Assembly: GCF_946222605.1 (NCBI RefSeq)
Contig: NZ_CAMIIE010000001.1
Span: 1-64,000 of the forward strand
Direction: 5' to 3'
Source: an uncultured Acidocella sp.
Lineage (GTDB): Bacteria; Pseudomonadota; Alphaproteobacteria; Acetobacterales; Acetobacteraceae
Length of the DNA: 64,000 nucleotides
The position numbers were made by a program, and so were the translations under genes. This document shows, one piece after another, positions 9,121 through 17,285 of the stretch; the first letter of the stretch is position 1; each line of letters starts with the position of its first letter. The notes below the pieces were generated by a model that saw only the letters and a program-made list of their open reading frames with translations, ran no database searches and was not told the DNA's origin.

Positions 9121-11532
9121 ATGTCTGACGTTAAAGACCCCGGATCGCCCACAGAGACCCTCGCGGTGCTGCCGCTGCGCGATATCGTGGTGTTCCCGCA
9201 CATGATCGTGCCGCTCTTCGTGGGGCGCGAGAAATCCGTGCGCGCGCTGGAAAGCGTGATGAAGGAGGACAAGCAGATCCTGCTGGTGGCGCAGAAAAAC
9301 GCCGCCCAGGACGACCCGGCCGCCGATGATATCTACCGCGTCGGCACCGTTTCCACGATTTTGCAGCTGCTGAAGCTCCCGGACGGTACCGTGAAGGTGC
9401 TGGTCGAGGGTCTGCGCCGGGCGCGGATCACCGATTTCAAGGCCACCGAGGATTTCTTCGAGGTGGTGGCCGAGCCGATCGAGGATCGCGGCGACGAGGC
9501 CAAGGAGGTCGAGGCGCTGGGCCGCACCGTGGTCGCGCAGTTCGAGCAATATATCAAGCTCAACAAGAAGATCGCGCCGGAGGTGCTGGTCTCGGTCAAC
9601 CAGATCGAAAGCCCCTCGAAGCTGGCCGATACGGTCGCCAGCCATCTCGGCTTGAAGATTTCCGACCGCCAGGAGCTGCTGGAGCTGGACAGCACGGCGG
9701 AGCGGCTGGAGCGCGTCTTCAACCATATGGAATCCGAAATCGGCGTGCTGCAGGTCGAGAAAAAGATCCGCAACCGCGTGAAGCGGCAGATGGAGAAGAC
9801 CCAGCGCGAATATTACCTCAACGAGCAGCTCAAGGCGATTCAGAAGGAGCTGGGCGAGGGCGAGGACGGCAAGGACGAGACCGCCGAGCTTGAGGAAAAG
9901 ATCAAGGCCACCAAGCTCTCCAAGGAGGCGCGCGAGAAGGCGCTGGCGGAGCTGAAGAAGCTGCGCTCGATGAGCCCGATGAGTGCCGAAGCCACGGTGG
10001 TGCGCAACTATCTGGACTGGATCGTCGGCATCCCCTGGAAGAAGCGCAGCAAGATCAAGAATGATGTGATCGAGGCGGAGAAGCTGCTCGACGAGGAGCA
10101 TTTCGGCCTGGACAAGATCAAGGAGCGTATCGTCGAATATCTGGCGGTGCAGGCGCGCAGCCCGAAGGTGCGCGGCCCCATCCTGTGCCTGGTCGGCCCG
10201 CCCGGTGTGGGTAAGACCTCGCTCGGCAAATCCATCGCCAAGGCGACGGGGCGGCAATTCGTGCGCATGTCGCTGGGCGGGGTGCGCGACGAGTCGGAGA
10301 TCCGCGGTCACCGCCGCACTTATATCGGCTCCATGCCCGGCAAGATCATCCAGGGCATGAAGAAGGCGAAGACCTCCAACCCGCTGTTCCTGCTGGATGA
10401 GATCGACAAGCTGGGCGCTGACTGGCGCGGCGATCCAGCCTCGGCTCTGCTGGAGGTGCTGGACCCGGAGCAGAATTCCACCTTCGCCGACCATTATCTG
10501 GAGGTGGATTACGACCTCTCGGACGTGATGTTCGTCACCACCGCCAACTCGCTGCGCATGCCCCAGCCGCTGCTGGACCGCATGGAGATCATCCGCATCC
10601 CCGGCTACACCGAGGATGAGAAGGTGGAGATCGCCAAGCGCCATCTGCTGCCCAAGCAGGGCGAGGCGCACGGGCTGAAGAAGGATGAATGGTCCGTCTC
10701 CGACGACGCCATGCTGGAGCTGGTGCGCACCTACACGCGTGAGGCCGGCGTGCGTAACCTGGAGCGCGAGCTGGCCACCCTGGCCCGCAAGGCGGTGAAG
10801 GAGATCGTCACCGCCAAGACCAAGAAGGTGAAGATCACCAAGGAGAATTTGCAGAAATTCTCCGGCGTGCCGAAATTCCGCTTCGGCGAGACCGAGGCGG
10901 AGGACATGGTGGGCGTCGTCACCGGCCTGGCCTGGACCGAGGTGGGCGGCGAGATCCTGACCATCGAGAGCGTGCTGCTGCCCGGCAAGGGCGGCATCAA
11001 GCAGACCGGCCAGCTCGGCGATGTGATGAAGGAGAGCGTGGCGGCGGCCTATTCCTATATCCGCTCGCGCGCCACCCAGTTCGGCATCAAGCCGCCTTTC
11101 TTCGATAAGCGCGACATCCATGTGCATGTGCCGGAAGGCGCGACTCCGAAGGATGGCCCGTCTGCGGGCATCGCGATGGCGACCTCCATCGTCTCCGCGA
11201 TCACCGGCATACCGATCCGTAAGGATATCGCCATGACCGGCGAAATCACCCTGCGCGGCCGGGTTTTGCCGATCGGCGGCTTGAAGGAAAAGCTGCTGGC
11301 AGCCCTGCGCGCCGGCATCACCACCGTCTTCATCCCCAAGGATAACGAGAAGGATCTCGTTGAAATCCCTGAGAATGTGAAGAAGGCCTTGACCATCCTG
11401 CCGGTCAGCCACGTCGATGAGGTGATCGGCAAGGCGCTGGTGCGCGCGCCCGAGCCGATCGAGTGGGACGACGCGCCGGAGGAGCTGGCGAAGGCGCCTG
11501 ATGGCGGGGTGAGCGCCTCTCTCCCGCACTAA
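9121..11532 (+). CDS. lon: Lon ATP-dependent serine protease
   Basis: Cytosolic AAA+ protease degrading misfolded and regulatory proteins. The 803 residues show the LON substrate-binding domain (about 15-210), a coiled-coil region (210-290), the AAA+ module with Walker A GPPGVGKT (359-366) and Walker B LLDEIDK (424-430), and the protease domain with the catalytic dyad S681 (PKDGPSAG) and K722 (GGLKEK). Starts at an ATG with AAGGA before an AT-only spacer. 142 bases follow clpX. A strong terminator follows the stop. Confidence 0.98.
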   Translation: MSDVKDPGSPTETLAVLPLRDIVVFPHMIVPLFVGREKSVRALESVMKEDKQILLVAQKNAAQDDPAADDIYRVGTVSTILQLLKLPDGTVKVLVEGLRRARITDFKATEDFFEVVAEPIEDRGDEAKEVEALGRTVVAQFEQYIKLNKKIAPEVLVSVNQIESPSKLADTVASHLGLKISDRQELLELDSTAERLERVFNHMESEIGVLQVEKKIRNRVKRQMEKTQREYYLNEQLKAIQKELGEGEDGKDETAELEEKIKATKLSKEAREKALAELKKLRSMSPMSAEATVVRNYLDWIVGIPWKKRSKIKNDVIEAEKLLDEEHFGLDKIKERIVEYLAVQARSPKVRGPILCLVGPPGVGKTSLGKSIAKATGRQFVRMSLGGVRDESEIRGHRRTYIGSMPGKIIQGMKKAKTSNPLFLLDEIDKLGADWRGDPASALLEVLDPEQNSTFADHYLEVDYDLSDVMFVTTANSLRMPQPLLDRMEIIRIPGYTEDEKVEIAKRHLLPKQGEAHGLKKDEWSVSDDAMLELVRTYTREAGVRNLERELATLARKAVKEIVTAKTKKVKITKENLQKFSGVPKFRFGETEAEDMVGVVTGLAWTEVGGEILTIESVLLPGKGGIKQTGQLGDVMKESVAAAYSYIRSRATQFGIKPPFFDKRDIHVHVPEGATPKDGPSAGIAMATSIVSAITGIPIRKDIAMTGEITLRGRVLPIGGLKEKLLAALRAGITTVFIPKDNEKDLVEIPENVKKALTILPVSHVDEVIGKALVRAPEPIEWDDAPEELAKAPDGGVSASLPH

Positions 11533-11553
11533 GCAAACCCAGGCGTTTGACGG

Positions 11554-11594
11554 GTGGCGCGCGATTTGGTTATGACCGCGCGCCACTCTTTTTT
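11554..11594 (+). terminator. Rho-independent terminator of lon
   Basis: Ten-base-pair GC-rich stem, GTGGCGCGCG (11554-11563) with CGCGCGCCAC (11577-11586), a 13-base loop, then TC and six T residues (11589-11594). Placed 22 bases after the lon stop and upstream of hup. Confidence 0.85.
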
Positions 11595-11660
11595 GTGGAC
11601 TGCCCGCGCTGTTTGCGGACAAGCCCGTCACACCCAACCCGACAACAGGGAGTTTTGCCC

Positions 11661-11933
11661 GTGAACAAGAATGATCTGATCGCCGCCGTGGCCGAGGAAG
11701 CCGATCTGTCCAAGGCGAAGGCCGCGGAAGTGGTCGATGCCGTGTTCGGTGCGATCGAGAAGACGCTGAAGAAGAAGGAAGAGGTTCGCCTGGTCGGTTT
11801 CGGCACCTTCGCCACCGCCGAGCGTGAGGCCTCCAAGGGCCGCAACCCGCGCACCGGCGAGGAGATCGACATTCCGGCCTCCACCTCCGTGCGTTTCAAG
11901 CCCGGCAAGACGCTGAAAGACGCCGTCAACTAA
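11661..11933 (+). CDS. hupB: DNA-binding protein HU (beta type)
   Basis: Small histone-like nucleoid protein that bends DNA. 90 residues with the HU/IHF fold: N-terminal helices (NKNDLIAAVAEEADLS), GFGTF and the beta-arm motif GRNPRTGEEIDIPAS. The start is a GTG with AGGGAG eight bases upstream; longer in-frame starts would add a non-family extension that runs into the lon terminator. Own transcript after that terminator. Confidence 0.95.
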   Translation: MNKNDLIAAVAEEADLSKAKAAEVVDAVFGAIEKTLKKKEEVRLVGFGTFATAEREASKGRNPRTGEEIDIPASTSVRFKPGKTLKDAVN

Positions 11934-11943
11934 TTCAGCTCTC

Positions 11944-12024
11944 GTGTGATGGTTCTGAAATTCGTGATATGAATATCGTGAATTTCAGACGCTGAATCAC
12001 ACTAGATTATTGATTTTTCTAGTG
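11944..12024. repeat. Two overlapping inverted repeats downstream of hup
   Basis: A long imperfect hairpin has outer arms GTGTGAT (11944-11950)/ATCACAC (11996-12002), middle arms CTGAAATTC (11955-11963)/GAATTTCAG (11980-11988) and inner GATAT/ATATC. A second hairpin uses CACTAGA (12000-12006) and TCTAGTG (12018-12024). The two share bases 12000-12002, so the outer stem of the first and the full second cannot form together. The architecture is like the 104-base element elsewhere, but the sequence differs. No gene is seen in 11934-12119. Confidence 0.6.
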
Positions 12025-12079
12025 TCCACCATGATTCCGAACGCCAACGGCGTGCAGAATCGGGGCACGAGCCTGAACC

Positions 12080-12107
12080 GGGAATGGATGGTGTTTCATC
12101 CATTCCC
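12080..12107. other. Perfect 11-bp hairpin before tRNA-Val
   Basis: GGGAATGGATG (12080-12090) and CATCCATTCCC (12097-12107) pair around GTGTTT, 12 bases before the tRNA. No T-run follows. Possibly an upstream terminator or a processing structure of the tRNA precursor. Confidence 0.5.
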
Positions 12108-12119
12108 CGCTTCGTATGG

Positions 12120-12191
12120 GGGCGGTTAGCTCAGCGGTAGAGCATCTCGTTTACACCGAGAGGGTCGGCGGTTCGAAACCGTCACCGCCTA
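12120..12191 (+). tRNA. tRNA-Val (anticodon TAC)
   Basis: Acceptor GGGCGGT with ACCGCCT (one G-T pair), D-arm GCTCAGCGGTAGAGC, anticodon stem TCTCG/CGAGA with loop TTTACAC (anticodon TAC), T-arm GGCGG-TTCGAAA-CCGTC and discriminator A. CCA is not encoded. Confidence 0.95.
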
Positions 12192-12319
12192 TACGAAACA
12201 ACGCTTGCGGATCATTTTGGCAAATCGCGCCGCGAAAATATCCACAGTAATTTGCGCAAACGCGATGTCATGCGCTTGACGCTGATTTCAATGCCAAGTA
12301 CATCGCCGCCACGCCTTAC

Positions 12320-12396
<77 letters not shown>

Positions 12397-12397
12397 T

Positions 12398-12419
12398 TCC
12401 TTGCTTCGGTAAGGATTTT
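12398..12419 (+). terminator. Small terminator after tRNA-Asp
   Basis: Arms TCCTTGC and GTAAGGA (seven pairs including one G-T) around a TTCG tetraloop, then TTTT. Directly behind the CCA end of tRNA-Asp. Confidence 0.6.
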
Positions 12420-12610
12420 CATTATTCCTAAAATTGAATAAGGTTACAGTGCGCCGTGCGATTTCGCGCGGTATTCGCGCGTTTGCGCAGCATGGCTGTC
12501 CATTTTTGGGCGGGGTTGACCGCAGGCTGTTGCGGTGCGACACGGCGGGTAATAATCCACTACGGTTGGCCGTTTTGGCTATGCCGGCGCGATCAAGGAG
12601 ATGAGCACAA

Positions 12611-12976
12611 GTGCAGCTGAACCTGGCTCAGTACTTTCCAATTCTCATTTTCGTCGCCCTCGCCGCCATTCTGGGCGTCGCTTTCATCGCCGGCTCGCTG
12701 CTGGCCGGGAAGCAGAAACCCTATGCGGAAAAGCTGTCGGCTTATGAGTGCGGCTTCGAGGCGTTCGGCGATGCCCGCCGGCGTTTTGATGTGCGCTTTT
12801 ACCTGGTGGCCATTCTTTTCGTGATCTTCGATGTCGAGGTGGCGTTTCTGTTCCCCTGGGCGGTGTCGCTGGGCCATATCGGGCTGGTCGGGTTCTGGTC
12901 GATGATGGCCTTCCTGGCGGTGCTCACGGTCGGCTTCATCTATGAGTGGAACAAGGGCGCCTTGGATTGGGAATAA
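12611..12976 (+). CDS. nuoA: NADH-quinone oxidoreductase subunit A
   Basis: Small membrane subunit of complex I next to the quinone channel. 121 residues with three membrane helices (about 9-31, 65-87 and 92-112) and the conserved loop KPYAEKLSAYECGFEAFGDARRRFDVRFY. The start is a GTG with AAGGAG about ten bases upstream; the ATG at 12601 is out of frame. First gene of the nuoA-N operon. The 190 bases between the tRNA-Asp terminator and this gene must hold the operon promoter; I see no convincing -35/-10 pair there. Confidence 0.96.
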   Translation: MQLNLAQYFPILIFVALAAILGVAFIAGSLLAGKQKPYAEKLSAYECGFEAFGDARRRFDVRFYLVAILFVIFDVEVAFLFPWAVSLGHIGLVGFWSMMAFLAVLTVGFIYEWNKGALDWE

Positions 12977-12980
12977 AGCC

Positions 12981-13544
12981 ATGAGCACTGCGCCAAACAA
13001 TGCTGACATCGCCTGGAACCGGGAGGCGCTGCCCCCGGGGGCCGAGCAGGATGCGGTGATCAAGGGCATTACCGGGGAGCTCGCCGGCAAGGGCTTCATC
13101 GTCGCCAATATCGACAAGGTGGTGAACTGGGCGCGCACCGGCAGCCTCTGGCCGATGACCTTCGGCCTCGCCTGCTGCGCGGTGGAAATGATCCACGCTT
13201 ACATGCCGAAATATGATCTCGACCGGTTCGGCATCATCCCGCGCGCCTCGCCCCGCCAGTCGGACGTGATGATCGTCGCCGGCACCCTGACCAACAAGAT
13301 GGCCCCGGCTCTGCGCAAGGTCTATGACCAGATGCCCGAGCCGCGCTGGGTGATCTCGATGGGCAGCTGCGCGAATGGCGGCGGCTATTACCATTATTCC
13401 TATTCCGTCGTGCGCGGATGCGACCGCATCGTGCCGGTGGATGTGTATGTGCCGGGCTGCCCGCCCACCGCGGAGGCGCTGGTCTACGGCATCATGCAAT
13501 TGCAGAAGAAGATCCGGCGGACGGGGACGGTGCTGCGTGGCTGA
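12981..13544 (+). CDS. nuoB: NADH-quinone oxidoreductase subunit B
   Basis: Peripheral-arm subunit holding iron-sulfur cluster N2, the electron donor to quinone. 187 residues; the cluster ligands are visible as the tandem C65-C66 (LACCAVEM), C130 (GSCANGG) and C160 (VPGCPP). Start taken at MSTAPNN, four bases after nuoA; an upstream in-frame start would overlap nuoA by 35 bases and is not needed. Confidence 0.97.
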   Translation: MSTAPNNADIAWNREALPPGAEQDAVIKGITGELAGKGFIVANIDKVVNWARTGSLWPMTFGLACCAVEMIHAYMPKYDLDRFGIIPRASPRQSDVMIVAGTLTNKMAPALRKVYDQMPEPRWVISMGSCANGGGYYHYSYSVVRGCDRIVPVDVYVPGCPPTAEALVYGIMQLQKKIRRTGTVLRG

Positions 13545-14166
13545 AGAAACCGATATCCAGACCGAGGCGCCGACCGCGCCGGTCGATGACATTCTGGTGG
13601 GGCTGAGCGCGCTGCCGGGGGCGCATGAGGTGAAGCGGGCGTTGGGCGAGGCGATCATCCTCACCACCCGCGAGGCCGCCCATGCGTTGCTGCTGGCGCT
13701 GCGCGACCAGCTCGAATTCCAGCAAGTGATGGATATCTGCGCGGTGGATTATCCCGAGCGCGCGGCGCGATTCGAGATGGTCTATAACCTGCTCTGCGTC
13801 ACCCGCAATCAACGCGTGCGCGTGATCTTTTCCACCGATGAGGCGGCTGAAGTGGCCTCCGTGACCGATATCTGGCCGGTCGCCGGCTGGTGGGAGCGCG
13901 AGGTCTGGGATCTGTTCGGCATTCGCTTCAACGGGCTGGCTGATCACCGCCGCATCCTCTCCGATTACGGGTTCGAGGGTCATCCGCTGCGTAAGGATTT
14001 CCCGCTCACCGGCTATGTCGAAGTGCATTATGACGATGAGCGCCGTGCTGTGGTTTACGACAAGGTTAAACTGACGCAGGAATTCCGGAATTTCGATTTC
14101 CTCTCGCCCTGGGAAGGCATGACCCTGCTCCCTGGCGATGAGAAGGTGAACAGGAGCCGGTCATGA
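13537..14166 (+). CDS. nuoC: NADH-quinone oxidoreductase subunit C
   Basis: 30-kDa subunit of the peripheral arm. 209 residues with the family signature GWWEREVWDLFGIRFNGLADHRRILSDYGFEGHPLRKDFPLTGYVEV near the C-terminus. The start is a GTG that overlaps the end of nuoB by eight bases; an ATG farther upstream in frame lies deep inside nuoB and gives no family-like sequence. Separate from nuoD, not fused as in enterobacteria. Confidence 0.95.
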   Translation: MAEETDIQTEAPTAPVDDILVGLSALPGAHEVKRALGEAIILTTREAAHALLLALRDQLEFQQVMDICAVDYPERAARFEMVYNLLCVTRNQRVRVIFSTDEAAEVASVTDIWPVAGWWEREVWDLFGIRFNGLADHRRILSDYGFEGHPLRKDFPLTGYVEVHYDDERRAVVYDKVKLTQEFRNFDFLSPWEGMTLLPGDEKVNRSRS

Positions 14167-15362
14167 GCGAGGCCGTCGCGAAGACCAAGATTTTCGAGGT
14201 CGATAGCCACACCATCAATTTCGGGCCGCAGCACCCGTCCGCGCATGGCGTGCTGCGTCTGATCCTGGAGATGGATGGCGAGGTGATCGAGCGGTGCGAT
14301 CCGCATATCGGGCTGCTGCATCGCGGCACCGAGAAGCTGATCGAATATAAGAGCTATATGCAGGCGGTGCCGTATTTCGACCGTCTGGATTACGTCTCGC
14401 CAATGGGCTGCGAGCATGCTTTCGCGCTTGCCACGGAAAAGCTGCTGGGCGTGCAGGCGCCGGAGCGGGCGCAATGGATTCGCGTGCTGTTCGCGGAGCT
14501 GACGCGCGTGCTCAACCATCTGCTCGCCATTGGCCATTTCGCGCTCGATTGCGGCGCGATTTCGCCGAGCCTGTGGATGTATGAGGAGCGGGAAAAGCTC
14601 CTCGAATTTTATGAGCGGGCCTCCGGGGCGCGCTTCCACTCGAATTATTTCCGTCCGGGTGGGGTGGCGAAGGATCTGCCGGCTGGGTTGGAAGCGGATA
14701 TCGCGGCCTGGGCCGATGAATATCCGAAATTCATCGATGAGATGGAAAATCTGCTCAACGGCAACCGCATCTTCAAACAGCGTCTCGTCGATATCGGCGT
14801 GATCTCGGCGCAGGAAGCGCTGGCCTGGGGCTTCTCCGGCCCGTCCCTGCGCGGCTCCGGCGTGGCGTGGGATCTGCGCCGCGCCCAGCCTTACGACAAA
14901 TATGCCGAGGTCGAGTTCGACGTTCCGGTCGGCAAGCATGGCGATTCGTATGACCGCTACCTGGTGCGCATGGCCGAGATGCGCGAGAGCGTGAAAATCG
15001 TCAAGCAGGCGCTGGCGAAAATGAAACCCGGGCCGATCAAGGTGCAGGATCGCAAGATCACCCCGCCGACCCGCGCCGAGATGAAGCATTCGATGGAAGC
15101 TCTGATCCATCACTTCAAGCTCTATACCGAAGGCTATCACGTGCCGGCGGGTGCCACCTATACCGCCGTGGAAGCGCCGAAAGGTGAGTTTGGCGTGTAT
15201 CTGCAGGCGGATGGCACCAACCGTCCCTATCGCTGCAAGATCCGCTCCACCGGCTTCGCGCATCTGCAGGCGGCGGACAGGCTTTGCAAAGGCCATATGC
15301 TGGCCGACATGGTGGCGATCCTCGGATCGCTCGACATTGTTTTTGGTGAGATCGACCGGTGA
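14163..15362 (+). CDS. nuoD: NADH-quinone oxidoreductase subunit D
   Basis: 49-kDa subunit that, with NuoB, builds the quinone-binding pocket. 399 residues. HPSAHGVLRL in the first 40 residues holds the quinone-site histidines, and later blocks include HIGLLHRGTEKL, DRLDYVSPMGCEHAF and C-terminal DIVFGEIDR. ATGA overlap with nuoC. Confidence 0.97.
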   Translation: MSEAVAKTKIFEVDSHTINFGPQHPSAHGVLRLILEMDGEVIERCDPHIGLLHRGTEKLIEYKSYMQAVPYFDRLDYVSPMGCEHAFALATEKLLGVQAPERAQWIRVLFAELTRVLNHLLAIGHFALDCGAISPSLWMYEEREKLLEFYERASGARFHSNYFRPGGVAKDLPAGLEADIAAWADEYPKFIDEMENLLNGNRIFKQRLVDIGVISAQEALAWGFSGPSLRGSGVAWDLRRAQPYDKYAEVEFDVPVGKHGDSYDRYLVRMAEMRESVKIVKQALAKMKPGPIKVQDRKITPPTRAEMKHSMEALIHHFKLYTEGYHVPAGATYTAVEAPKGEFGVYLQADGTNRPYRCKIRSTGFAHLQAADRLCKGHMLADMVAILGSLDIVFGEIDR

Positions 15363-15985
15363 GCAGCAATCACGCAGAACCGACCAGCTTCGCCTATACC
15401 GACGCCAATTTGAAGTTGGCGCAGAAGGCGATCAAGAAATATCCCGAGGGCAAGCAGATGAGCGCGGTGAAGTCGCTGCTCGATCTGGCGCAGCGCCAGA
15501 TGGGCGAGCAGACCGGCTCCGCCTGGCTGCCGCGCGCGGCGATGGATGTTGTGGCTGAAATTCTCGGCGTTTCGCCGATGCGCGTCTATGAGGTCGCGAC
15601 CTTCTATACGATGTTCAATCTGCAGCCGGTCGGCAAATACCATCTGCAGGTCTGCACCACCACGCCGTGCTGGCTGCGCGGCTCGGATGACATCGTCTCC
15701 GCCTGCAAAAAGGCCAGCGGTGTGGCCAATTTCGGCGGCACCAGCGAGGATGGGCTGTTCACCCTCAAAGAGGTGGAATGCCTCGGCGCCTGCGTGAATG
15801 CGCCGATTTTGCAGATCAACGACGATTATTATGAGGACATGAATGCCGAGCGCGTCGAGGCGCTGCTGGCCGATCTAAAGGCGGGCAAGCCCTTGCCGCC
15901 GGCCGGCTCGCTCGGCGGGCGTACCTCTTCGGCCCCCGCGACGGGCCTGACCTCCTTGACCTCCAACGCAACCGCCGGGGAGTGA
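15359..15985 (+). CDS. nuoE: NADH-quinone oxidoreductase subunit E
   Basis: 24-kDa subunit of the NADH-oxidising module with [2Fe-2S] cluster N1a. 208 residues; ligands C99 and C104 (CTTTPC), C141 and C145 (CLGAC). Starts at GTG overlapping the stop of nuoD by four bases. The C-terminal 35 residues are a Gly/Ser/Thr/Ala-rich tail beyond the fold. Confidence 0.96.
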   Translation: MSSNHAEPTSFAYTDANLKLAQKAIKKYPEGKQMSAVKSLLDLAQRQMGEQTGSAWLPRAAMDVVAEILGVSPMRVYEVATFYTMFNLQPVGKYHLQVCTTTPCWLRGSDDIVSACKKASGVANFGGTSEDGLFTLKEVECLGACVNAPILQINDDYYEDMNAERVEALLADLKAGKPLPPAGSLGGRTSSAPATGLTSLTSNATAGE

Positions 15986-15989
15986 GCCG

Positions 15990-17282
15990 ATGCTGAAAGA
16001 TGAAGATCGCATCTATCAGAACCTGTACGGCCAGCAGGATTGGAAACTTGCCGGCGCGCGTGCGCGCGGGGATTGGAGCGGCACCGCCGAGATCATCGCC
16101 AAGGGCCGCGATGCGCTGATCGAGGAAATGAAAGCCTCGGGCATGCGCGGGCGTGGCGGGGCGGGCTTTCCCACCGGCATGAAATGGTCCTTCATGCCCA
16201 AGCAGAGCGATGGCCGCCCCTCTTACGTCGTCATCAATGCGGACGAATCCGAGCCCGGCACCTGCAAGGATCGCGATATCATCCGCAACGAGCCGCATAA
16301 GCTGATCGAGGGCGCGCTGATCGCCTCCTTCGCGATGGGGGCGAACAAGGCCTTCATCTATATTCGCGGCGAGTATTACAACGAAGCCCAGCGCCTCCAA
16401 TTCGCGATCGACGAAGCCTATGAAGCGGGTTTGATTGGCAAGAATGCGGCAGGTTCAGGGTGGGATTTTGACCTCGTGCTGCAGCGTGGCGCCGGCGCCT
16501 ATATCTGCGGTGAAGAATCCGCGATGCTGGAGAGCCTGGAAGGCAAAAAGGGCATGCCGCGCATGAAGCCGCCCTTCCCGGCGGCAATGGGCTTGTATGG
16601 CTGCCCGACGACGGTGAACAATGTCGAGACCATCGCCGGCGTGCCGACGATCATGCGCCGTGGCGGCGCCTGGTTCGCGGGTCTGGGCAAGCCGAAAAAT
16701 GCCGGCACGAAAATCTTCTGCATCTCCGGCCATGTGAATAATCCTTGCAATGTCGAGGAAGAGCTCGGCATTCCGCTGAAGGATCTGATCGAGAAACATG
16801 CCGGCGGCGTGCGCGGTGGCTGGGATAATCTCGGCGCCATCATCCCCGGCGGCGCCTCCTCCCCGGTGCTCAACAAGGCGATGTGCGATACCCAGCTGAT
16901 GGATTTCGACAGCCTGGCGGCCTCCAAGAGCATGATGGGCTCAGGTGCGATCATCGTCATGGACAAGTCCGTGGACGTGGTGAAAGCCATTTGGCGGCTC
17001 TCGAAATTCTTCAAGCATGAGAGCTGCGGCCAGTGCACCCCCTGCCGCGAAGGCACGGGCTGGATGATGCGCCAGATGGATCGCATCGTGCAGAACAGGG
17101 CCAGCCTGGCGGATATTCATCTGCTGGAGCAGGTGACCACCCAGGTGGCCGGCCACACGATCTGCGCCTTCGGCGAGGCCGCCTCCTGGCCGATCCAGGG
17201 CATGATGCGCGCCTTCCGCCCCGAGGTGGAAGCCCGCGCGACCGATTATCAGCCGCCGGTGGCGGCGCAGGCGGCGGAGTAA
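15990..17282 (+). CDS. nuoF: NADH-quinone oxidoreductase subunit F
   Basis: 51-kDa subunit that binds NADH and FMN and carries cluster N3. 430 residues: FMN/NADH glycine motif GRGGAGFPTG, NADH-binding GAGAYICGEESAM, and cluster ligands C346, C349, C352 (CGQCTPC) and C392 (TICAFGE). Four bases after nuoE. Confidence 0.97.
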   Translation: MLKDEDRIYQNLYGQQDWKLAGARARGDWSGTAEIIAKGRDALIEEMKASGMRGRGGAGFPTGMKWSFMPKQSDGRPSYVVINADESEPGTCKDRDIIRNEPHKLIEGALIASFAMGANKAFIYIRGEYYNEAQRLQFAIDEAYEAGLIGKNAAGSGWDFDLVLQRGAGAYICGEESAMLESLEGKKGMPRMKPPFPAAMGLYGCPTTVNNVETIAGVPTIMRRGGAWFAGLGKPKNAGTKIFCISGHVNNPCNVEEELGIPLKDLIEKHAGGVRGGWDNLGAIIPGGASSPVLNKAMCDTQLMDFDSLAASKSMMGSGAIIVMDKSVDVVKAIWRLSKFFKHESCGQCTPCREGTGWMMRQMDRIVQNRASLADIHLLEQVTTQVAGHTICAFGEAASWPIQGMMRAFRPEVEARATDYQPPVAAQAAE

Positions 17283-17285
17283 GCC

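Noticed and set aside
11547..11576. A TTGACG...TATGAC promoter-like pair before hup
   Set aside because: The second hexamer falls inside the loop of the strong lon terminator and the match is only partial; chance similarity is more likely.
9106..11637. An 843-codon open frame on the strand opposite lon, and similar long frames opposite nuoG (16941-19307), tig (5253-7328), clpX and nuoL
   Set aside because: They mirror high-GC third positions of real genes, have histidine/arginine/glutamine-rich low-complexity translations without family motifs, and no ribosome sites. Ordinary antisense shadows.
12601..12612. ATG at 12601 as the start of nuoA
   Set aside because: It is out of frame with the NuoA sequence; the GTG at 12611 gives the conserved N-terminus and has AAGGAG at suitable distance.
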